A DNA stretch of 37,497 bases, taken from assembly GCA_900553885.1 (NCBI GenBank), contig USFD01000025.1, positions 1-37,497 on the forward strand, read 5' to 3'. Each line of letters begins with the position of its first letter. The first letter of the stretch is position 1. This document shows positions 29,872-37,497 of the stretch, piece after piece. The position numbers and the translations under genes were made by a program. The DNA is from an uncultured Ruminococcus sp. Lineage in GTDB: Bacteria; Bacillota; Clostridia; Lachnospirales; Lachnospiraceae. Below the pieces are notes generated by a model that ran no database searches, was not told the origin of the DNA, and saw nothing but the letters and a program-made list of their open reading frames with translations.

Positions 29872-31089
29872 TTATAATTCCTTTTTCTCTGATTTTTTCA
29901 TCAGACTCGCTTTCACCACTGCTCCCTGCCCATACCGGGCGTTCAGCTCATCCAGAGCTTTCTTCAGCTTTCTGTGTTTTTCATCCGGTTCTTCGGGAGG
30001 CGCAATATCGAAAATTGTCAGCTGCTCCGGCTCCGATTCGTCCGCCAGCTTGGAGGTTCTTATTCCCAGCAGCCGCACCGGCTGGCCGGTCCATACCTCC
30101 AGAAACAGCGCGCATGCCGCTTCGTAAAGTATGCGCGGATCATTGGTCGGTTTTTCAAGCTGCTTCTGATGAGAAATGGTACGGAAATCATAATATTTGA
30201 TCTCCATGCTGACCATCCCGGCCTTCTGTCCGGCCTTCTTAAGCCGGCTCCCCACGCTTGCCGCAAGCTCCCGGAATACTGCTCTGACCTCCGTTTCAGA
30301 AACCGCATCTTCAGAAAGCGTGGTTGAATTTCCGATTCCCTTTGCCTGTTCCGGCTCAGACTGTACTACAGCGGTTCCGATCCCGTTGGCGAACTCCCAC
30401 AGCATTTTCCCATGACTCTTCAGATGCAGGGTAATCAGATTCAGATCTGCCTGAGCCAGATCTCCTATCGTATTGATCTCCAGCTTTTTCAGGGTCTCCA
30501 CACTGGAGCGGCCCGCCATATACAGTTCTCCAATGGGAAGCGGCCACATTTTCTCCCGGATCTCCTCCGGGAACAGCGTATGTATCCGGTCCGGCTTCTC
30601 AAAATCCGAAGCCATCTTTGCCAGAAGCTTATTGGTCGATATTCCGATATTTACCGTAAATCCAAACCGGTTCTTTATCCCGTCCTTGATCTCAAGGGCG
30701 CCGTCCACCGGAGAGTGATACCGGGATGCAATGGAGGTAAAATCCATATAGCATTCATCCACGCTTACCTGCTCAATTTCAGAAGTGAAGGTGCGCAGAT
30801 ATTCCATCAGCATCCGGCTCTTTTCCCGGTACATCTTATGATCCGGCGGTTCCATCACAAGACCCGGACATTTACGAAAGGCATTCGCAACAGGTTCCCC
30901 TGTGCGGATGCCATATCGTTTTGCGGCGGGGGATTTGGCCAGCACCACTCCATGGCGGGACTTCTGGTCGCCGCCTATAATGGCCGGTATCCGGCGCAGA
31001 TCTACTGCCGCTCCTTTTTTCAGTTTTTCTACCGCTGTCCAGCTTAAGTAAGCCGAATTTACATCAATGTGAAAGATAATGGGCGTCAT
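29872..31089 (-). CDS. dinB: DNA polymerase IV (Y-family translesion polymerase)
   Basis: A 405-residue Y-family polymerase. Catalytic acids are visible: D9 (FHIDVN) and D111-E112 (VSVDECYMDF). Palm, thumb (GRSSVETLKKLEINTIGDL, a helix-hairpin-helix) and little-finger domains follow. Near the C terminus is QLTIFD, a beta-clamp binding motif of the QLxLF type. It copies past damaged bases. It lies 59 bp after clpB on the same strand and may be cotranscribed. GGAAAGGA is upstream of the ATG. Confidence 0.9.
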   Translation of the reverse strand: MTPIIFHIDVNSAYLSWTAVEKLKKGAAVDLRRIPAIIGGDQKSRHGVVLAKSPAAKRYGIRTGEPVANAFRKCPGLVMEPPDHKMYREKSRMLMEYLRTFTSEIEQVSVDECYMDFTSIASRYHSPVDGALEIKDGIKNRFGFTVNIGISTNKLLAKMASDFEKPDRIHTLFPEEIREKMWPLPIGELYMAGRSSVETLKKLEINTIGDLAQADLNLITLHLKSHGKMLWEFANGIGTAVVQSEPEQAKGIGNSTTLSEDAVSETEVRAVFRELAASVGSRLKKAGQKAGMVSMEIKYYDFRTISHQKQLEKPTNDPRILYEAACALFLEVWTGQPVRLLGIRTSKLADESEPEQLTIFDIAPPEEPDEKHRKLKKALDELNARYGQGAVVKASLMKKSEKKEL

Positions 31090-31148
31090 GCGGAATATCT
31101 TCCTTTCCTTTTCCCGGTTCTCCCGGCACAGTCTGTCCGCGAATCCCG

Positions 31149-33761
31149 TTACTTTTCCGTTTCCACATGGACAACCTGTCCTTTAATGTCTGCCTTCAGT
31201 TTACCGTCGACAGCATCGATCAGGATCGTATCGCCCCGGCCCACATTGCCGGCCAGGATCAGTCTCGCCGCAAGGGTTTCCACATTTTTCTGCAGATACC
31301 TCTTCAGAGGTCTTGCGCCGTACATAGGATCATAACCGCCTTCCACAATCAGGTCTTTGGCCTTCTCGGTCAGCTCGATCCGCAGTTCCTTCTCCACGAG
31401 ACGTTTGTTCACATCCGCTGCCAACAGATCAATAATGGCACGAATATTCTCTTTCGTCAATGGCCGGAACATAATAATTTCATCCAGACGGTTCAGAAAT
31501 TCCGGTCTGAAGTGAGCCTTCAGATCATTCATTGCCATCTCCTGGCATTTGCTGTCAATTGTGCCGTCGTCCTTGATTCCTTCCAGCAGGTAGCTGGCTC
31601 CGATATTGGAAGTCATAATAAGGATCGTATTCTTAAAGTCAACGGTACGGCCCTGAGAATCTGTAATTCTTCCGTCGTCCAGCACCTGAAGGAGAACATT
31701 GAATACATCCGGATGGGCTTTCTCGATCTCATCGAAGAGTACAACCGAATAGGGTTTTCTCCTTACTGCCTCCGTAAGCTGTCCGCCTTCGTCATATCCT
31801 ACATATCCCGGAGGTGCTCCGATCAGTCTGGACACGGAGTATTTCTCCATGTACTCGCTCATATCGATACGCACCATATTATTTTCGTCATCAAACAGGC
31901 TGGCGGCAAGAGCCTTGGCAAGCTCGGTTTTTCCTACTCCGGTAGGTCCCAGGAACAGGAAGGATCCAATTGGTTTGGTCGGATCTTTAATTCCTGCCTT
32001 GGATCGGATAATTGCCTCCGTCACAAGCTCTACACCCTCGTCCTGGCCGATTACACGTTTGTGCAGTTCTTCCGCCAGATGAAGGGTTTTATTTCTCTCG
32101 CTTTCATTCAGTTTCGCCACCGGAATTCCGGTCCACCGGGAAATAATCCGGGCGATCTCCTCATCCGTTACGGCTTCATGAACAAGAGACAGGTCTTTTT
32201 CTTTTACCTTCTCTTCTTCCTCTTCCAGCTGTTTCTGAAGCTGAGGCAGGCGTCCGTACTGAAGTTCTGCCGCTTTATTCAGATCGTACTCCCTCTGCGC
32301 CTTCTGAATATCCCGGTTAACCTGCTCAATCTCTTCCCGGATCTTCTGAACGCGTTCTACGGAAGTCTTCTCATTCTCCCACTGAACTTTCTTGTTTGCG
32401 TATTCGTTCTTCAGTTCTGCAAGTTCCTGCTGCAGATGTTCCAGACGTTCCCGGCTGAGCCGGTCTTCCTCTTTCTTCAGCGCCTCTTCCTCAATCTCCA
32501 GCTGCATGACACGCCGACGCAGTTCATCCAGCTCGGTAGGCATGGAATCCAGTTCGGTCTTAATCAGAGCGCAGGCCTCATCCACCAGATCAATCGCTTT
32601 ATCCGGAAGGAAACGGTCTGAAATGTACCGGTGGGACAACGTCGCCGCCGCTACAAGCGCACTGTCTGTAATCTTAACTCCATGGAAAACCTCGTACCGC
32701 TCTTTCAGGCCACGAAGAATGGAAATCGTATCCTCCACTGTCGGCTCATCTACCATAACCGGCTGGAAACGACGTTCCAGAGCCGCATCCTTCTCAATAT
32801 ACTGGCGGTACTCGTCCAGCGTGGTCGCACCGATGCAGTGCAGCTCGCCTCTGGCAAGCATAGGCTTGAGCATATTTCCGGCGTCCATTGCGCCGTCCGT
32901 TTTTCCGGCGCCTACGATTGTGTGCAGCTCATCAATAAACAGGATAATCTTGCCGTCGCTGTTCTTCACTTCTTCAAGGACCGCCTTCAGACGTTCCTCA
33001 AACTCTCCGCGGTATTTTGCTCCTGCTACAAGCGCGCCCATATCAAGGGAGAAAATCGTCTTTTCCTTCAGGCCTTCCGGCACATCCCCGCTGACAATTC
33101 TCTGGGCAAGCCCTTCTACAACTGCCGTTTTACCAACGCCCGGTTCTCCGATCAGCACCGGGTTATTCTTTGTTTTACGGGAAAGAATCCGGATCACATT
33201 GCGGATCTCTTCATCTCTTCCGATTACCGGATCCAGCTTCTGCTCTCTTGCTCTTTCTACAAGATCCTGGCCATATTTATTCAATGTATCATAAGTCGCT
33301 TCCGGATTGTCGCTTGTCACCCGCTGGTTTCCTCTCACTGTGGAAAGGGCGTGTAAAAATCCCTCCCGGCTGATACCGAACTCCCGGAAAAGCTGTTTCA
33401 TATCTTTACTTGCATATTTTAACAGGGCAAGAAACAGATGCTCGACAGACACATATTCGTCTCCCATCTGTTTCGCCTCATCCTCTGCATGAATGAGGAC
33501 ATTATTGAGATCCTGTCCTACATAAGCCTGACCGCCCTGGACTTTCGGCCGCTTACCGATGGCCTGCTCAACTCTGTCAATAAAGAGCCGGCCCTGGATA
33601 CTCATTTTTTCAAGCAATTTTAAAATCAGGCTGTCGTCCTGTGTCAGCAATGCATAGAGCAGATGCTCCTGCGCCAGTTCCTGGTTCCCGTTATCGGCAG
33701 CAACCTTTTCACAGTCCTGAACCGCCTGCAGTGATTTCTGTGTAAATTTATTTATATTCAT
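31149..33761 (-). CDS. clpB: ATP-dependent disaggregase ClpB
   Basis: A 870-residue Hsp100 chaperone that dissolves protein aggregates with DnaK. It has an N-terminal Clp_N repeat domain (to about 145), AAA1 with Walker A GEPGVGKTA and Walker B FIDELHTIVGAG, a coiled-coil middle domain (about 405-525, RLSRERLEHLQQELAELKN region), and AAA2 with GPTGVGKTE and VVLFDEIEKAHPDVF. The start at 33,761 is fixed by AAGGAGGGAG; an upstream frame to 33,830 has none. The C terminus ends with the C-domain and KGQVVHVETEK. It is regulated by a CIRCE-like operator. Confidence 0.95.
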   Translation of the reverse strand: MNINKFTQKSLQAVQDCEKVAADNGNQELAQEHLLYALLTQDDSLILKLLEKMSIQGRLFIDRVEQAIGKRPKVQGGQAYVGQDLNNVLIHAEDEAKQMGDEYVSVEHLFLALLKYASKDMKQLFREFGISREGFLHALSTVRGNQRVTSDNPEATYDTLNKYGQDLVERAREQKLDPVIGRDEEIRNVIRILSRKTKNNPVLIGEPGVGKTAVVEGLAQRIVSGDVPEGLKEKTIFSLDMGALVAGAKYRGEFEERLKAVLEEVKNSDGKIILFIDELHTIVGAGKTDGAMDAGNMLKPMLARGELHCIGATTLDEYRQYIEKDAALERRFQPVMVDEPTVEDTISILRGLKERYEVFHGVKITDSALVAAATLSHRYISDRFLPDKAIDLVDEACALIKTELDSMPTELDELRRRVMQLEIEEEALKKEEDRLSRERLEHLQQELAELKNEYANKKVQWENEKTSVERVQKIREEIEQVNRDIQKAQREYDLNKAAELQYGRLPQLQKQLEEEEEKVKEKDLSLVHEAVTDEEIARIISRWTGIPVAKLNESERNKTLHLAEELHKRVIGQDEGVELVTEAIIRSKAGIKDPTKPIGSFLFLGPTGVGKTELAKALAASLFDDENNMVRIDMSEYMEKYSVSRLIGAPPGYVGYDEGGQLTEAVRRKPYSVVLFDEIEKAHPDVFNVLLQVLDDGRITDSQGRTVDFKNTILIMTSNIGASYLLEGIKDDGTIDSKCQEMAMNDLKAHFRPEFLNRLDEIIMFRPLTKENIRAIIDLLAADVNKRLVEKELRIELTEKAKDLIVEGGYDPMYGARPLKRYLQKNVETLAARLILAGNVGRGDTILIDAVDGKLKADIKGQVVHVETEK

Positions 33762-33806
33762 GGCTCTCCCTCCTTTTCGCCACGTGTAATTCCGTGTTCT
33801 ACCAGT

Positions 33807-33835
33807 AATATAGCAAGAATTGTTAGCCAAGTCAA
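33807..33835 (-). promoter_or_regulatory. Promoter of clpB
   Basis: Minus strand TTGACT, 17-bp spacer, TATATT, 45 bp before the clpB start codon. Its -35 box lies inside the CIRCE-like element. Confidence 0.8.
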
Positions 33836-33849
33836 GGCTCGAGTGCTAA
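33823..33849. promoter_or_regulatory. Imperfect CIRCE element (HrcA operator)
   Basis: On the minus strand TTAGCACTC, a 9-bp spacer, then CTTGGCTAA. The first arm matches the CIRCE consensus exactly; the second keeps only the outer GCTAA. The 9-9-9 layout and overlap with the clpB -35 box support HrcA control. Confidence 0.65.
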
Positions 33850-33868
33850 TTTTGGAAAATAAATTTTC

Positions 33869-33905
33869 AAATCCGGTTTCCGGGCCGTTATTCCGGATTT
33901 TTTCC
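33869..33905 (+). terminator. Terminator-like hairpin on the plus strand between clpB and the glycosyltransferase
   Basis: AAATCCGG pairs with CCGGATTT (8 bp) across a 16-base loop, with a run of T. No plus-strand gene lies just upstream. It could stop stray plus-strand transcription coming from antisense to clpB before the glycosyltransferase promoter. Confidence 0.55.
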
Positions 33906-33968
33906 TGCTTCTGAGATACCGTCCTCAGACCTATCTGCTATTTATTTTTCCTGAAAATGAAGATTCCG

Positions 33969-33977
33969 TGATATAAT
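33969..33977 (+). promoter_or_regulatory. Extended -10 promoter of the glycosyltransferase-MarR gene
   Basis: TGATATAAT, an extended -10 (TG-n-TATAAT), with no good -35 box. It is 67 bp before the ATG at 34,045. Confidence 0.5.
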
Positions 33978-34044
33978 GATCAGAATGGACGCCTGCATCG
34001 GCCAGGCGCCCAAAATCGAGTTATTTAATTCAGGAGGCTGTTTT

Positions 34045-35391
34045 ATGAATCCAACTGTCAGCATTATCGTACCCGTTTATAATGCAGAATCCTGCCTGTC
34101 CCGCTGTGTGGACAGTATTCTCGGACAGGAGTATCCGGACTTTGAAGTTCTGCTCGCAGATGACGGAAGCACAGACCGCTCCGGCAGCATCTGCGACGCC
34201 TATGCAGCTTCTGATTCCCGGGTCCGGGTTATACATAAACCTAATACCGGAGTATCCGACACAAGAAATGCTGCAATCAGCCAGGCCCGTGGAACTTATC
34301 TTCAGTTTCTGGACAGCGACGACTGGATCACTCCGGACGCGACAAAGCTTTTCGTCCGGGCAATGGAAGATACACAGTGCGACATGGTAATTGCAGATTT
34401 TTACCGGGTTGTCGGCGGACGTGTTTCCCATAAAGGGGATATTGATGACAGCTCTGTTCTGTCCCGGGAAGAATTTGCAGGTCATATGATGAAAAATCCG
34501 GCTGATTTTTATTATGGCGTTATCTGGAATAAATTATACCGAAGGGATATTATAGAAAAACATCATCTGAGAATGAATACCGAACTGGACTGGTGCGAAG
34601 ATTTTCTTTTCAATCTGGAATATATCCTGCATGCGGAAACCTTCTATGCACTGAAAGCGCCTGTCTATTACTATGTAAAAACAAAAGGATCCCTCGTATC
34701 GCAGAGCGCCACAATCGTAAACTCCGTCCGCATGAAGCTTACGGTTTTCGAATACTATAACCGCTTCTACAAACACGTGCTGGATGAAAAAGACTATGAA
34801 AAGAACCGTTTTCAGGTTTACCGTTTCCTGATCGACGCCGCGAAAGACGGCACAGTTCCTCCCGCCATACTTCCCGGAGCCACAAAACTCGGAAGAGAAC
34901 GGACAAGTATCTGTCCGGAGGCCGTAACAGGGGAAGGGATTCTGGCTTCCTTTTACCGCAGCCGCAAACTGCTGGACCGGTATCTGGAAATTGCCGCCCT
35001 GAAACACGGCCTTTCTCTGGATGAAATCCGGATGCTGATGTTTCTGGATCATGCCCGCCAGATCCGTACAAAGAAAGATCTGGCAGACTTCACCGGCATG
35101 ACCCTGCGCGCCCTGACGCTTATGCTCCAGAAACTGGAAGCAAAGAAACTGATCAAGGCCGCCGAACGGCCGGCAGAAAAAAAGGCAAAATCAGGATCGT
35201 CTTCCCGCTCTTCCGGAAAGATTCTGGATATTGTTTTCCTGCCCGATTCAGGACCCGTTCTCCAGGATCTCCAGACCGTACAGAATGATTTCGACCAGGT
35301 ACGCTTTTCAGGCTTGGATGACGAAGAGCTGATACAGTATGCGGTTCTTACTGAAAAAATCCGCCAGAATATTCAGGAAACGCTTCTTTAG
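34045..35391 (+). CDS. Family 2 glycosyltransferase fused to a MarR-like winged helix
   Basis: A 448-residue protein. Residues 1-230 form a GT-A family 2 domain: SIIVPVYNAESCLSRCVDS, the ADDGSTDRSG nucleotide-sugar site, VSDTRNAAISQARGTYL, and the D-x-D-like LDSDDW. From about residue 305 to the end is a MarR-type domain: GLSLDEIRMLMFLDHARQI, a recognition helix region RTKKDLADFTGMTLRALTLM, a basic wing (AERPAEKKAKSG), and a LDDEELIQYAVLTEKIRQN dimerisation helix. GT2 plus a DNA-binding regulator in one chain is unusual. CAGGAGG precedes the ATG. Its stop overlaps the convergent ABC-F gene by 3-4 bp. Confidence 0.8.
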   Translation: MNPTVSIIVPVYNAESCLSRCVDSILGQEYPDFEVLLADDGSTDRSGSICDAYAASDSRVRVIHKPNTGVSDTRNAAISQARGTYLQFLDSDDWITPDATKLFVRAMEDTQCDMVIADFYRVVGGRVSHKGDIDDSSVLSREEFAGHMMKNPADFYYGVIWNKLYRRDIIEKHHLRMNTELDWCEDFLFNLEYILHAETFYALKAPVYYYVKTKGSLVSQSATIVNSVRMKLTVFEYYNRFYKHVLDEKDYEKNRFQVYRFLIDAAKDGTVPPAILPGATKLGRERTSICPEAVTGEGILASFYRSRKLLDRYLEIAALKHGLSLDEIRMLMFLDHARQIRTKKDLADFTGMTLRALTLMLQKLEAKKLIKAAERPAEKKAKSGSSSRSSGKILDIVFLPDSGPVLQDLQTVQNDFDQVRFSGLDDEELIQYAVLTEKIRQNIQETLL

Positions 35392-36938
35392 GGCTCCCCG
35401 ATATCCACAAAATCCGTTGCCACTTTTTCCCGAAACCGGATGTCATGATCAACTGCCAGCATAGTCGGCCGGCAGCGCAGCAGGAGCTGCTCGATCTGCA
35501 TCCGGGAGAAAATATCAATATAATTCAGCGGCTCATCCCAGATATACAGGTGGGCAGGCCTCAGCAGTCCTGCCGCGATCAGGACTTTCTTTTTCTGCCC
35601 TTCCGAATATTCCTCCATGTTTTTGCCGAACTGGTTTCTGTCCACGTCAAGTTTCCGAAGGACAGCACAGAACAGACTTTCATCCAGATCCTTTTCCCGG
35701 CAGAAATCAAAAATACTCCCTCTCAGAAAAGACGTATCCTGGCTCACATAGGAAACCACCAGCCCCGGCGCAGTATACAGACTGCCGCTTTCCACACAGA
35801 GACCGCTTCCCGTCCCATTTTCCCCGTTCTCACATCCGGCCCGGCGAAGGATCATTTTCAGAAGACTGGACTTGCCGCATCCGTTGTGGCCTCTCAGAAA
35901 GAGCCGTTTTCCCTGGCAGAGTTCAAAACTCAGATTTTCAAACATACATTCTTCTGCCCCCTCATATCTGAGCGACAGCTGCTCTGCCCATACCAACGTC
36001 TTTTTATAATGTTCCAGAGGCATAATCTTCAGATCTTCCACCGACTCGATATCCTGCAGCAGGCCTTCCTTTTCCCGGATCTCCCGCTGTATACGCCCCT
36101 GCATCTGACGGACCCTGCTGTTCATCTTTTTTGTCTTTGCTCCGATATAAGACCGGGTTGCAATGGACCGGTCATGCTCTTTAACCGGATCAAATCCGAT
36201 CTTCGCCCCCTCGTTTTTCTCCGCCCATCTCGTTGTCTTCTCCGCCGCTTTTTTCAATTTCCCGATTTCTTTCAGATGTTTTTCATTTTCCCTTCTGGCA
36301 AAGTCGTCCTTTCTTCTTTTGTTTTCCTCCCAGCTGGAGAAATTGCCGCTCTGCAATTCAATACTCCGGCGGTTCAGAACCAGCATATGATCCACACAGG
36401 CATCCAGCAGGTCCCGCTCATGAGAAACCAGAATGAACCCTTTCTTTCCCGCCAGGTAAGCCTTCACACTTTCTCTCGCCTCCTGATCCAGATGATTGGT
36501 CGGCTCATCAATCAGCAGGAAATCATTTTCTCCGGAAAAAAGTACTGCCAGCATAATCTTCGTCCGCTCTCCAAAGCTCAGCGTTTCAAAAGGCCGGTAG
36601 AGCGCCTCCGCATCCAGGCCCAGCCGATCCAGTTCACACAGAATGCGCCACTGCTCGCATCCCGGTTTCCACCGTTCTGCCAGTTCCGCCCCGGAACATT
36701 CCATCTCTTCCGCCCCCATCCGGTAAGGGAAATAGTCGAATCTCGTACTGCAGGCAATGGTGCCGCTGTACGGAAGCTCTCCCATCAGCAGCCGCAGAAA
36801 TGTCGTCTTCCCCTTTCCGTTTCTGCCTGCAAATCCCAGTTTCCAGCTGGTATCTACTGAAAATGATACGTTTTCAAAAACTGTGTCCGGACTTCCCTCA
36901 TAAGAAAAAGTGAGGTTGTTTACACGGATCTGTGACAT
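35388..36938 (-). CDS. ABC-F ribosome protection protein (Lsa-like)
   Basis: A 516-residue soluble protein with two ATP-binding cassettes and no membrane domain. Walker A boxes are GRNGKGKT and GHNGCGKS; signature motifs are LSFGERTKI and YSEGQKKKV; Walker B is FLLIDEPTNHLDQ in the first cassette and LYIWDEPLNYID in the second. A long helical linker (about 190-320, rich in Lys and Arg) joins them. The linker and YSEGQKKK signature are those of Lsa-type ABC-F proteins, which dislodge lincosamide, streptogramin A or pleuromutilin antibiotics from the ribosome. GAGGAGG precedes the ATG at 36,938. Confidence 0.85.
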   Translation of the reverse strand: MSQIRVNNLTFSYEGSPDTVFENVSFSVDTSWKLGFAGRNGKGKTTFLRLLMGELPYSGTIACSTRFDYFPYRMGAEEMECSGAELAERWKPGCEQWRILCELDRLGLDAEALYRPFETLSFGERTKIMLAVLFSGENDFLLIDEPTNHLDQEARESVKAYLAGKKGFILVSHERDLLDACVDHMLVLNRRSIELQSGNFSSWEENKRRKDDFARRENEKHLKEIGKLKKAAEKTTRWAEKNEGAKIGFDPVKEHDRSIATRSYIGAKTKKMNSRVRQMQGRIQREIREKEGLLQDIESVEDLKIMPLEHYKKTLVWAEQLSLRYEGAEECMFENLSFELCQGKRLFLRGHNGCGKSSLLKMILRRAGCENGENGTGSGLCVESGSLYTAPGLVVSYVSQDTSFLRGSIFDFCREKDLDESLFCAVLRKLDVDRNQFGKNMEEYSEGQKKKVLIAAGLLRPAHLYIWDEPLNYIDIFSRMQIEQLLLRCRPTMLAVDHDIRFREKVATDFVDIGEP

Positions 36939-37075
36939 ACACATTCCTCCTCTCATGTGCTGTCAGAGACAGGGTACAGCTGTAAACTTCCTCACTTTAC
37001 GTATTCTCTGTATGATTCTTATAAGTATCCGCTCTGCCGCTGCAGACAGAAAACAATACTTTCCGGTTTTTCCAT

Positions 37076-37105
37076 AAAAAAAGAGAGGCTGTGAAGACTT
37101 CACCT
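37076..37105 (-). terminator. Leader hairpin with U tract (possible attenuator) upstream of ABC-F
   Basis: On the minus strand GTGAA pairs with TTCAC (GTC loop), followed by AGCCTCTC and seven T. The stem is short and AT-rich, so termination may be conditional. AGGTGAA also occurs upstream at the leader ribosome site and could compete for the same TTCAC...CCT strand. Confidence 0.45.
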
Positions 37106-37178
37106 GTTTCCGGCAGCATAAAACAAATATCCCCTGACGGGTGATATACTTACTGTTTCATACGTTCAAAAAAACAGA

Positions 37179-37190
37179 TTATTTCTTCAT
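37179..37190 (-). CDS. Possible three-residue leader peptide (Met-Lys-Lys)
   Basis: In the ABC-F leader an ATG-AAG-AAA-TAA frame follows GGAAGAGGTGAAAAG, a good ribosome site. A second tiny frame (Met-Lys-Gln) without a site lies 18 bases later. Short leader ORFs are typical of antibiotic-responsive attenuators, but this one is unproven. Confidence 0.35.
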   Translation of the reverse strand: MKK

Positions 37191-37220
37191 CTTTTCACCT
37201 CTTCCTTCAAATCTGCATCC

Positions 37221-37249
37221 ATTATATGCCCGGATTATCCGTCTGTCAA
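37221..37249 (-). promoter_or_regulatory. Consensus promoter of the ABC-F transcript
   Basis: Minus strand TTGACA, 17-bp spacer, TATAAT: a perfect SigA promoter. It lies about 280 bp before the ABC-F start codon, leaving a long leader. Confidence 0.85.
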
Positions 37250-37419
37250 ACACTTTTCCGACAGTTTTTCATTTTCCTCCGGCAGCACCTTCTTGTGAAT
37301 AAAAAGAATATTTTATATAATAGATTCGATTTTCATATAGGAAAGATTCACTCAGAAGACCCCTCTGCAGAACAGCTGAAATCAGACAGAATGTCCGTTT
37401 TCCCCTGTTTTCACGCATC

Positions 37420-37471
37420 TGCAACCTCGGGTTGCGCATTTGCAACCGCATTTTGGTGGCCTGCAACCGCA
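37420..37471. repeat. TGCAACC repeats at exact 21-bp spacing
   Basis: TGCAACC starts at 37,420, 37,441 and 37,462, each 21 bp apart (two helical turns). The last two continue to TGCAACCGCA. GCAACC-TCG-GGTTGC (37,421-37,435) adds an inverted copy. No convincing gene overlaps. It may be an operator array for the ABC-F gene or for a gene beyond the window. Confidence 0.5.
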
Positions 37472-37497
37472 GAAAAATGTATTCTGACAGTGAAGGG

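Noticed and set aside
31167..32621. 484-codon plus-strand frame
   Set aside because: Antisense to clpB; a shadow of codon bias with no start signal.
35445..36860. 471-codon plus-strand frame
   Set aside because: Antisense to the ABC-F gene and without a ribosome site.
37269..37466. 65-codon minus-strand frame upstream of the ABC-F gene
   Set aside because: Its apparent repeats come from the 21-bp spaced TGCAACC sites; no ribosome site, and the ABC-F promoter lies just beyond its stop.
37420..37471. Possible CRISPR-like array
   Set aside because: Repeats are only 7-10 bases with 11-14 base gaps and there are no cas genes.
28191..37497. TetR, DegV, dinB, clpB, glycosyltransferase and ABC-F genes as prophage cargo
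   Set aside because: They lie beyond attR and an intact tRNA-Val, with chromosomal-type promoters and operators, so they belong to the host.

Overview
The window holds most of a temperate siphovirus-type prophage (1 to about 27,806) and the bacterial chromosome to its right (about 27,807 to 37,497). The host looks like a low-to-mid GC Gram-positive of the class Clostridia, probably Lachnospiraceae. The evidence is strong GGAGG-type ribosome binding sites, consensus SigA promoters, a CIRCE-type clpB operator, a DegV-family protein, an Lsa-type ABC-F protein, and phage families typical of gut Firmicutes (DUF6275, DUF6673, DUF6751, DUF2800/DUF2815, A118-like portal). This is judged from sequence recall only; no search was run.

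Almost all phage genes are on the minus strand, so the phage map reads right to left. Next to the right attachment site is a plus-strand lysogeny block: CI-like repressor (24,879), ImmA-like protein (25,393), a zinc-ribbon protein, a DUF2085 membrane protein and the tyrosine integrase (26,637-27,746). It diverges from a cro-like gene (24,506-24,727) across a classical switch with overlapping promoters and operators. A DUF2321 gene (23,915-24,385) sits on the plus strand inside the early region and has its own promoter. It lies beside a compact cluster of four DnaA-box sequences (23,757-23,798).

The early minus-strand operon (23,695 down to 12,013) encodes small regulators, a PC4-like ssDNA-binding protein, DUF2800 and DUF2815 proteins, a family A DNA polymerase, a VapE-type primase-helicase, a VRR-NUC nuclease, an SNF2-type helicase, Cys-rich small proteins and a probable late regulator. 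It is interrupted only at 14,883-15,179, an origin-like stretch with seven TGTTCAC repeats, an AT-rich inverted repeat and a 23-nt alternating purine-pyrimidine tract. A terminator (11,913-11,943) closes the operon.

Next comes an AT-rich two-gene cargo module (10,271-11,744) with its own promoter: a DUF6731-like protein and a four-helix membrane protein. It resembles a membrane-sensor plus effector defence pair and is the best candidate for a poorly described system. Two tiny genes, terminators and a degenerate tRNA-like element (9,695-9,764) follow. The late region then runs through small and large terminase, portal, minor capsid protein with a C-terminal zinc-metallopeptidase-like domain, DUF6275, scaffold, major capsid, connectors, tail tube and tail assembly chaperone to the left edge. 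Tape measure, tail tip, lysis genes and attL must lie further left.

attR is the 3' end of a tRNA gene, probably tRNA-Leu, followed by that tRNA's terminator (27,781-27,839). The chromosome continues with tRNA-Val(CAC), a TetR regulator divergent from a DegV-family gene across a 20-bp palindrome, dinB, clpB (imperfect CIRCE over its promoter), a glycosyltransferase fused to a MarR-like winged helix, and an ABC-F protein with a long leader that looks like an attenuator.
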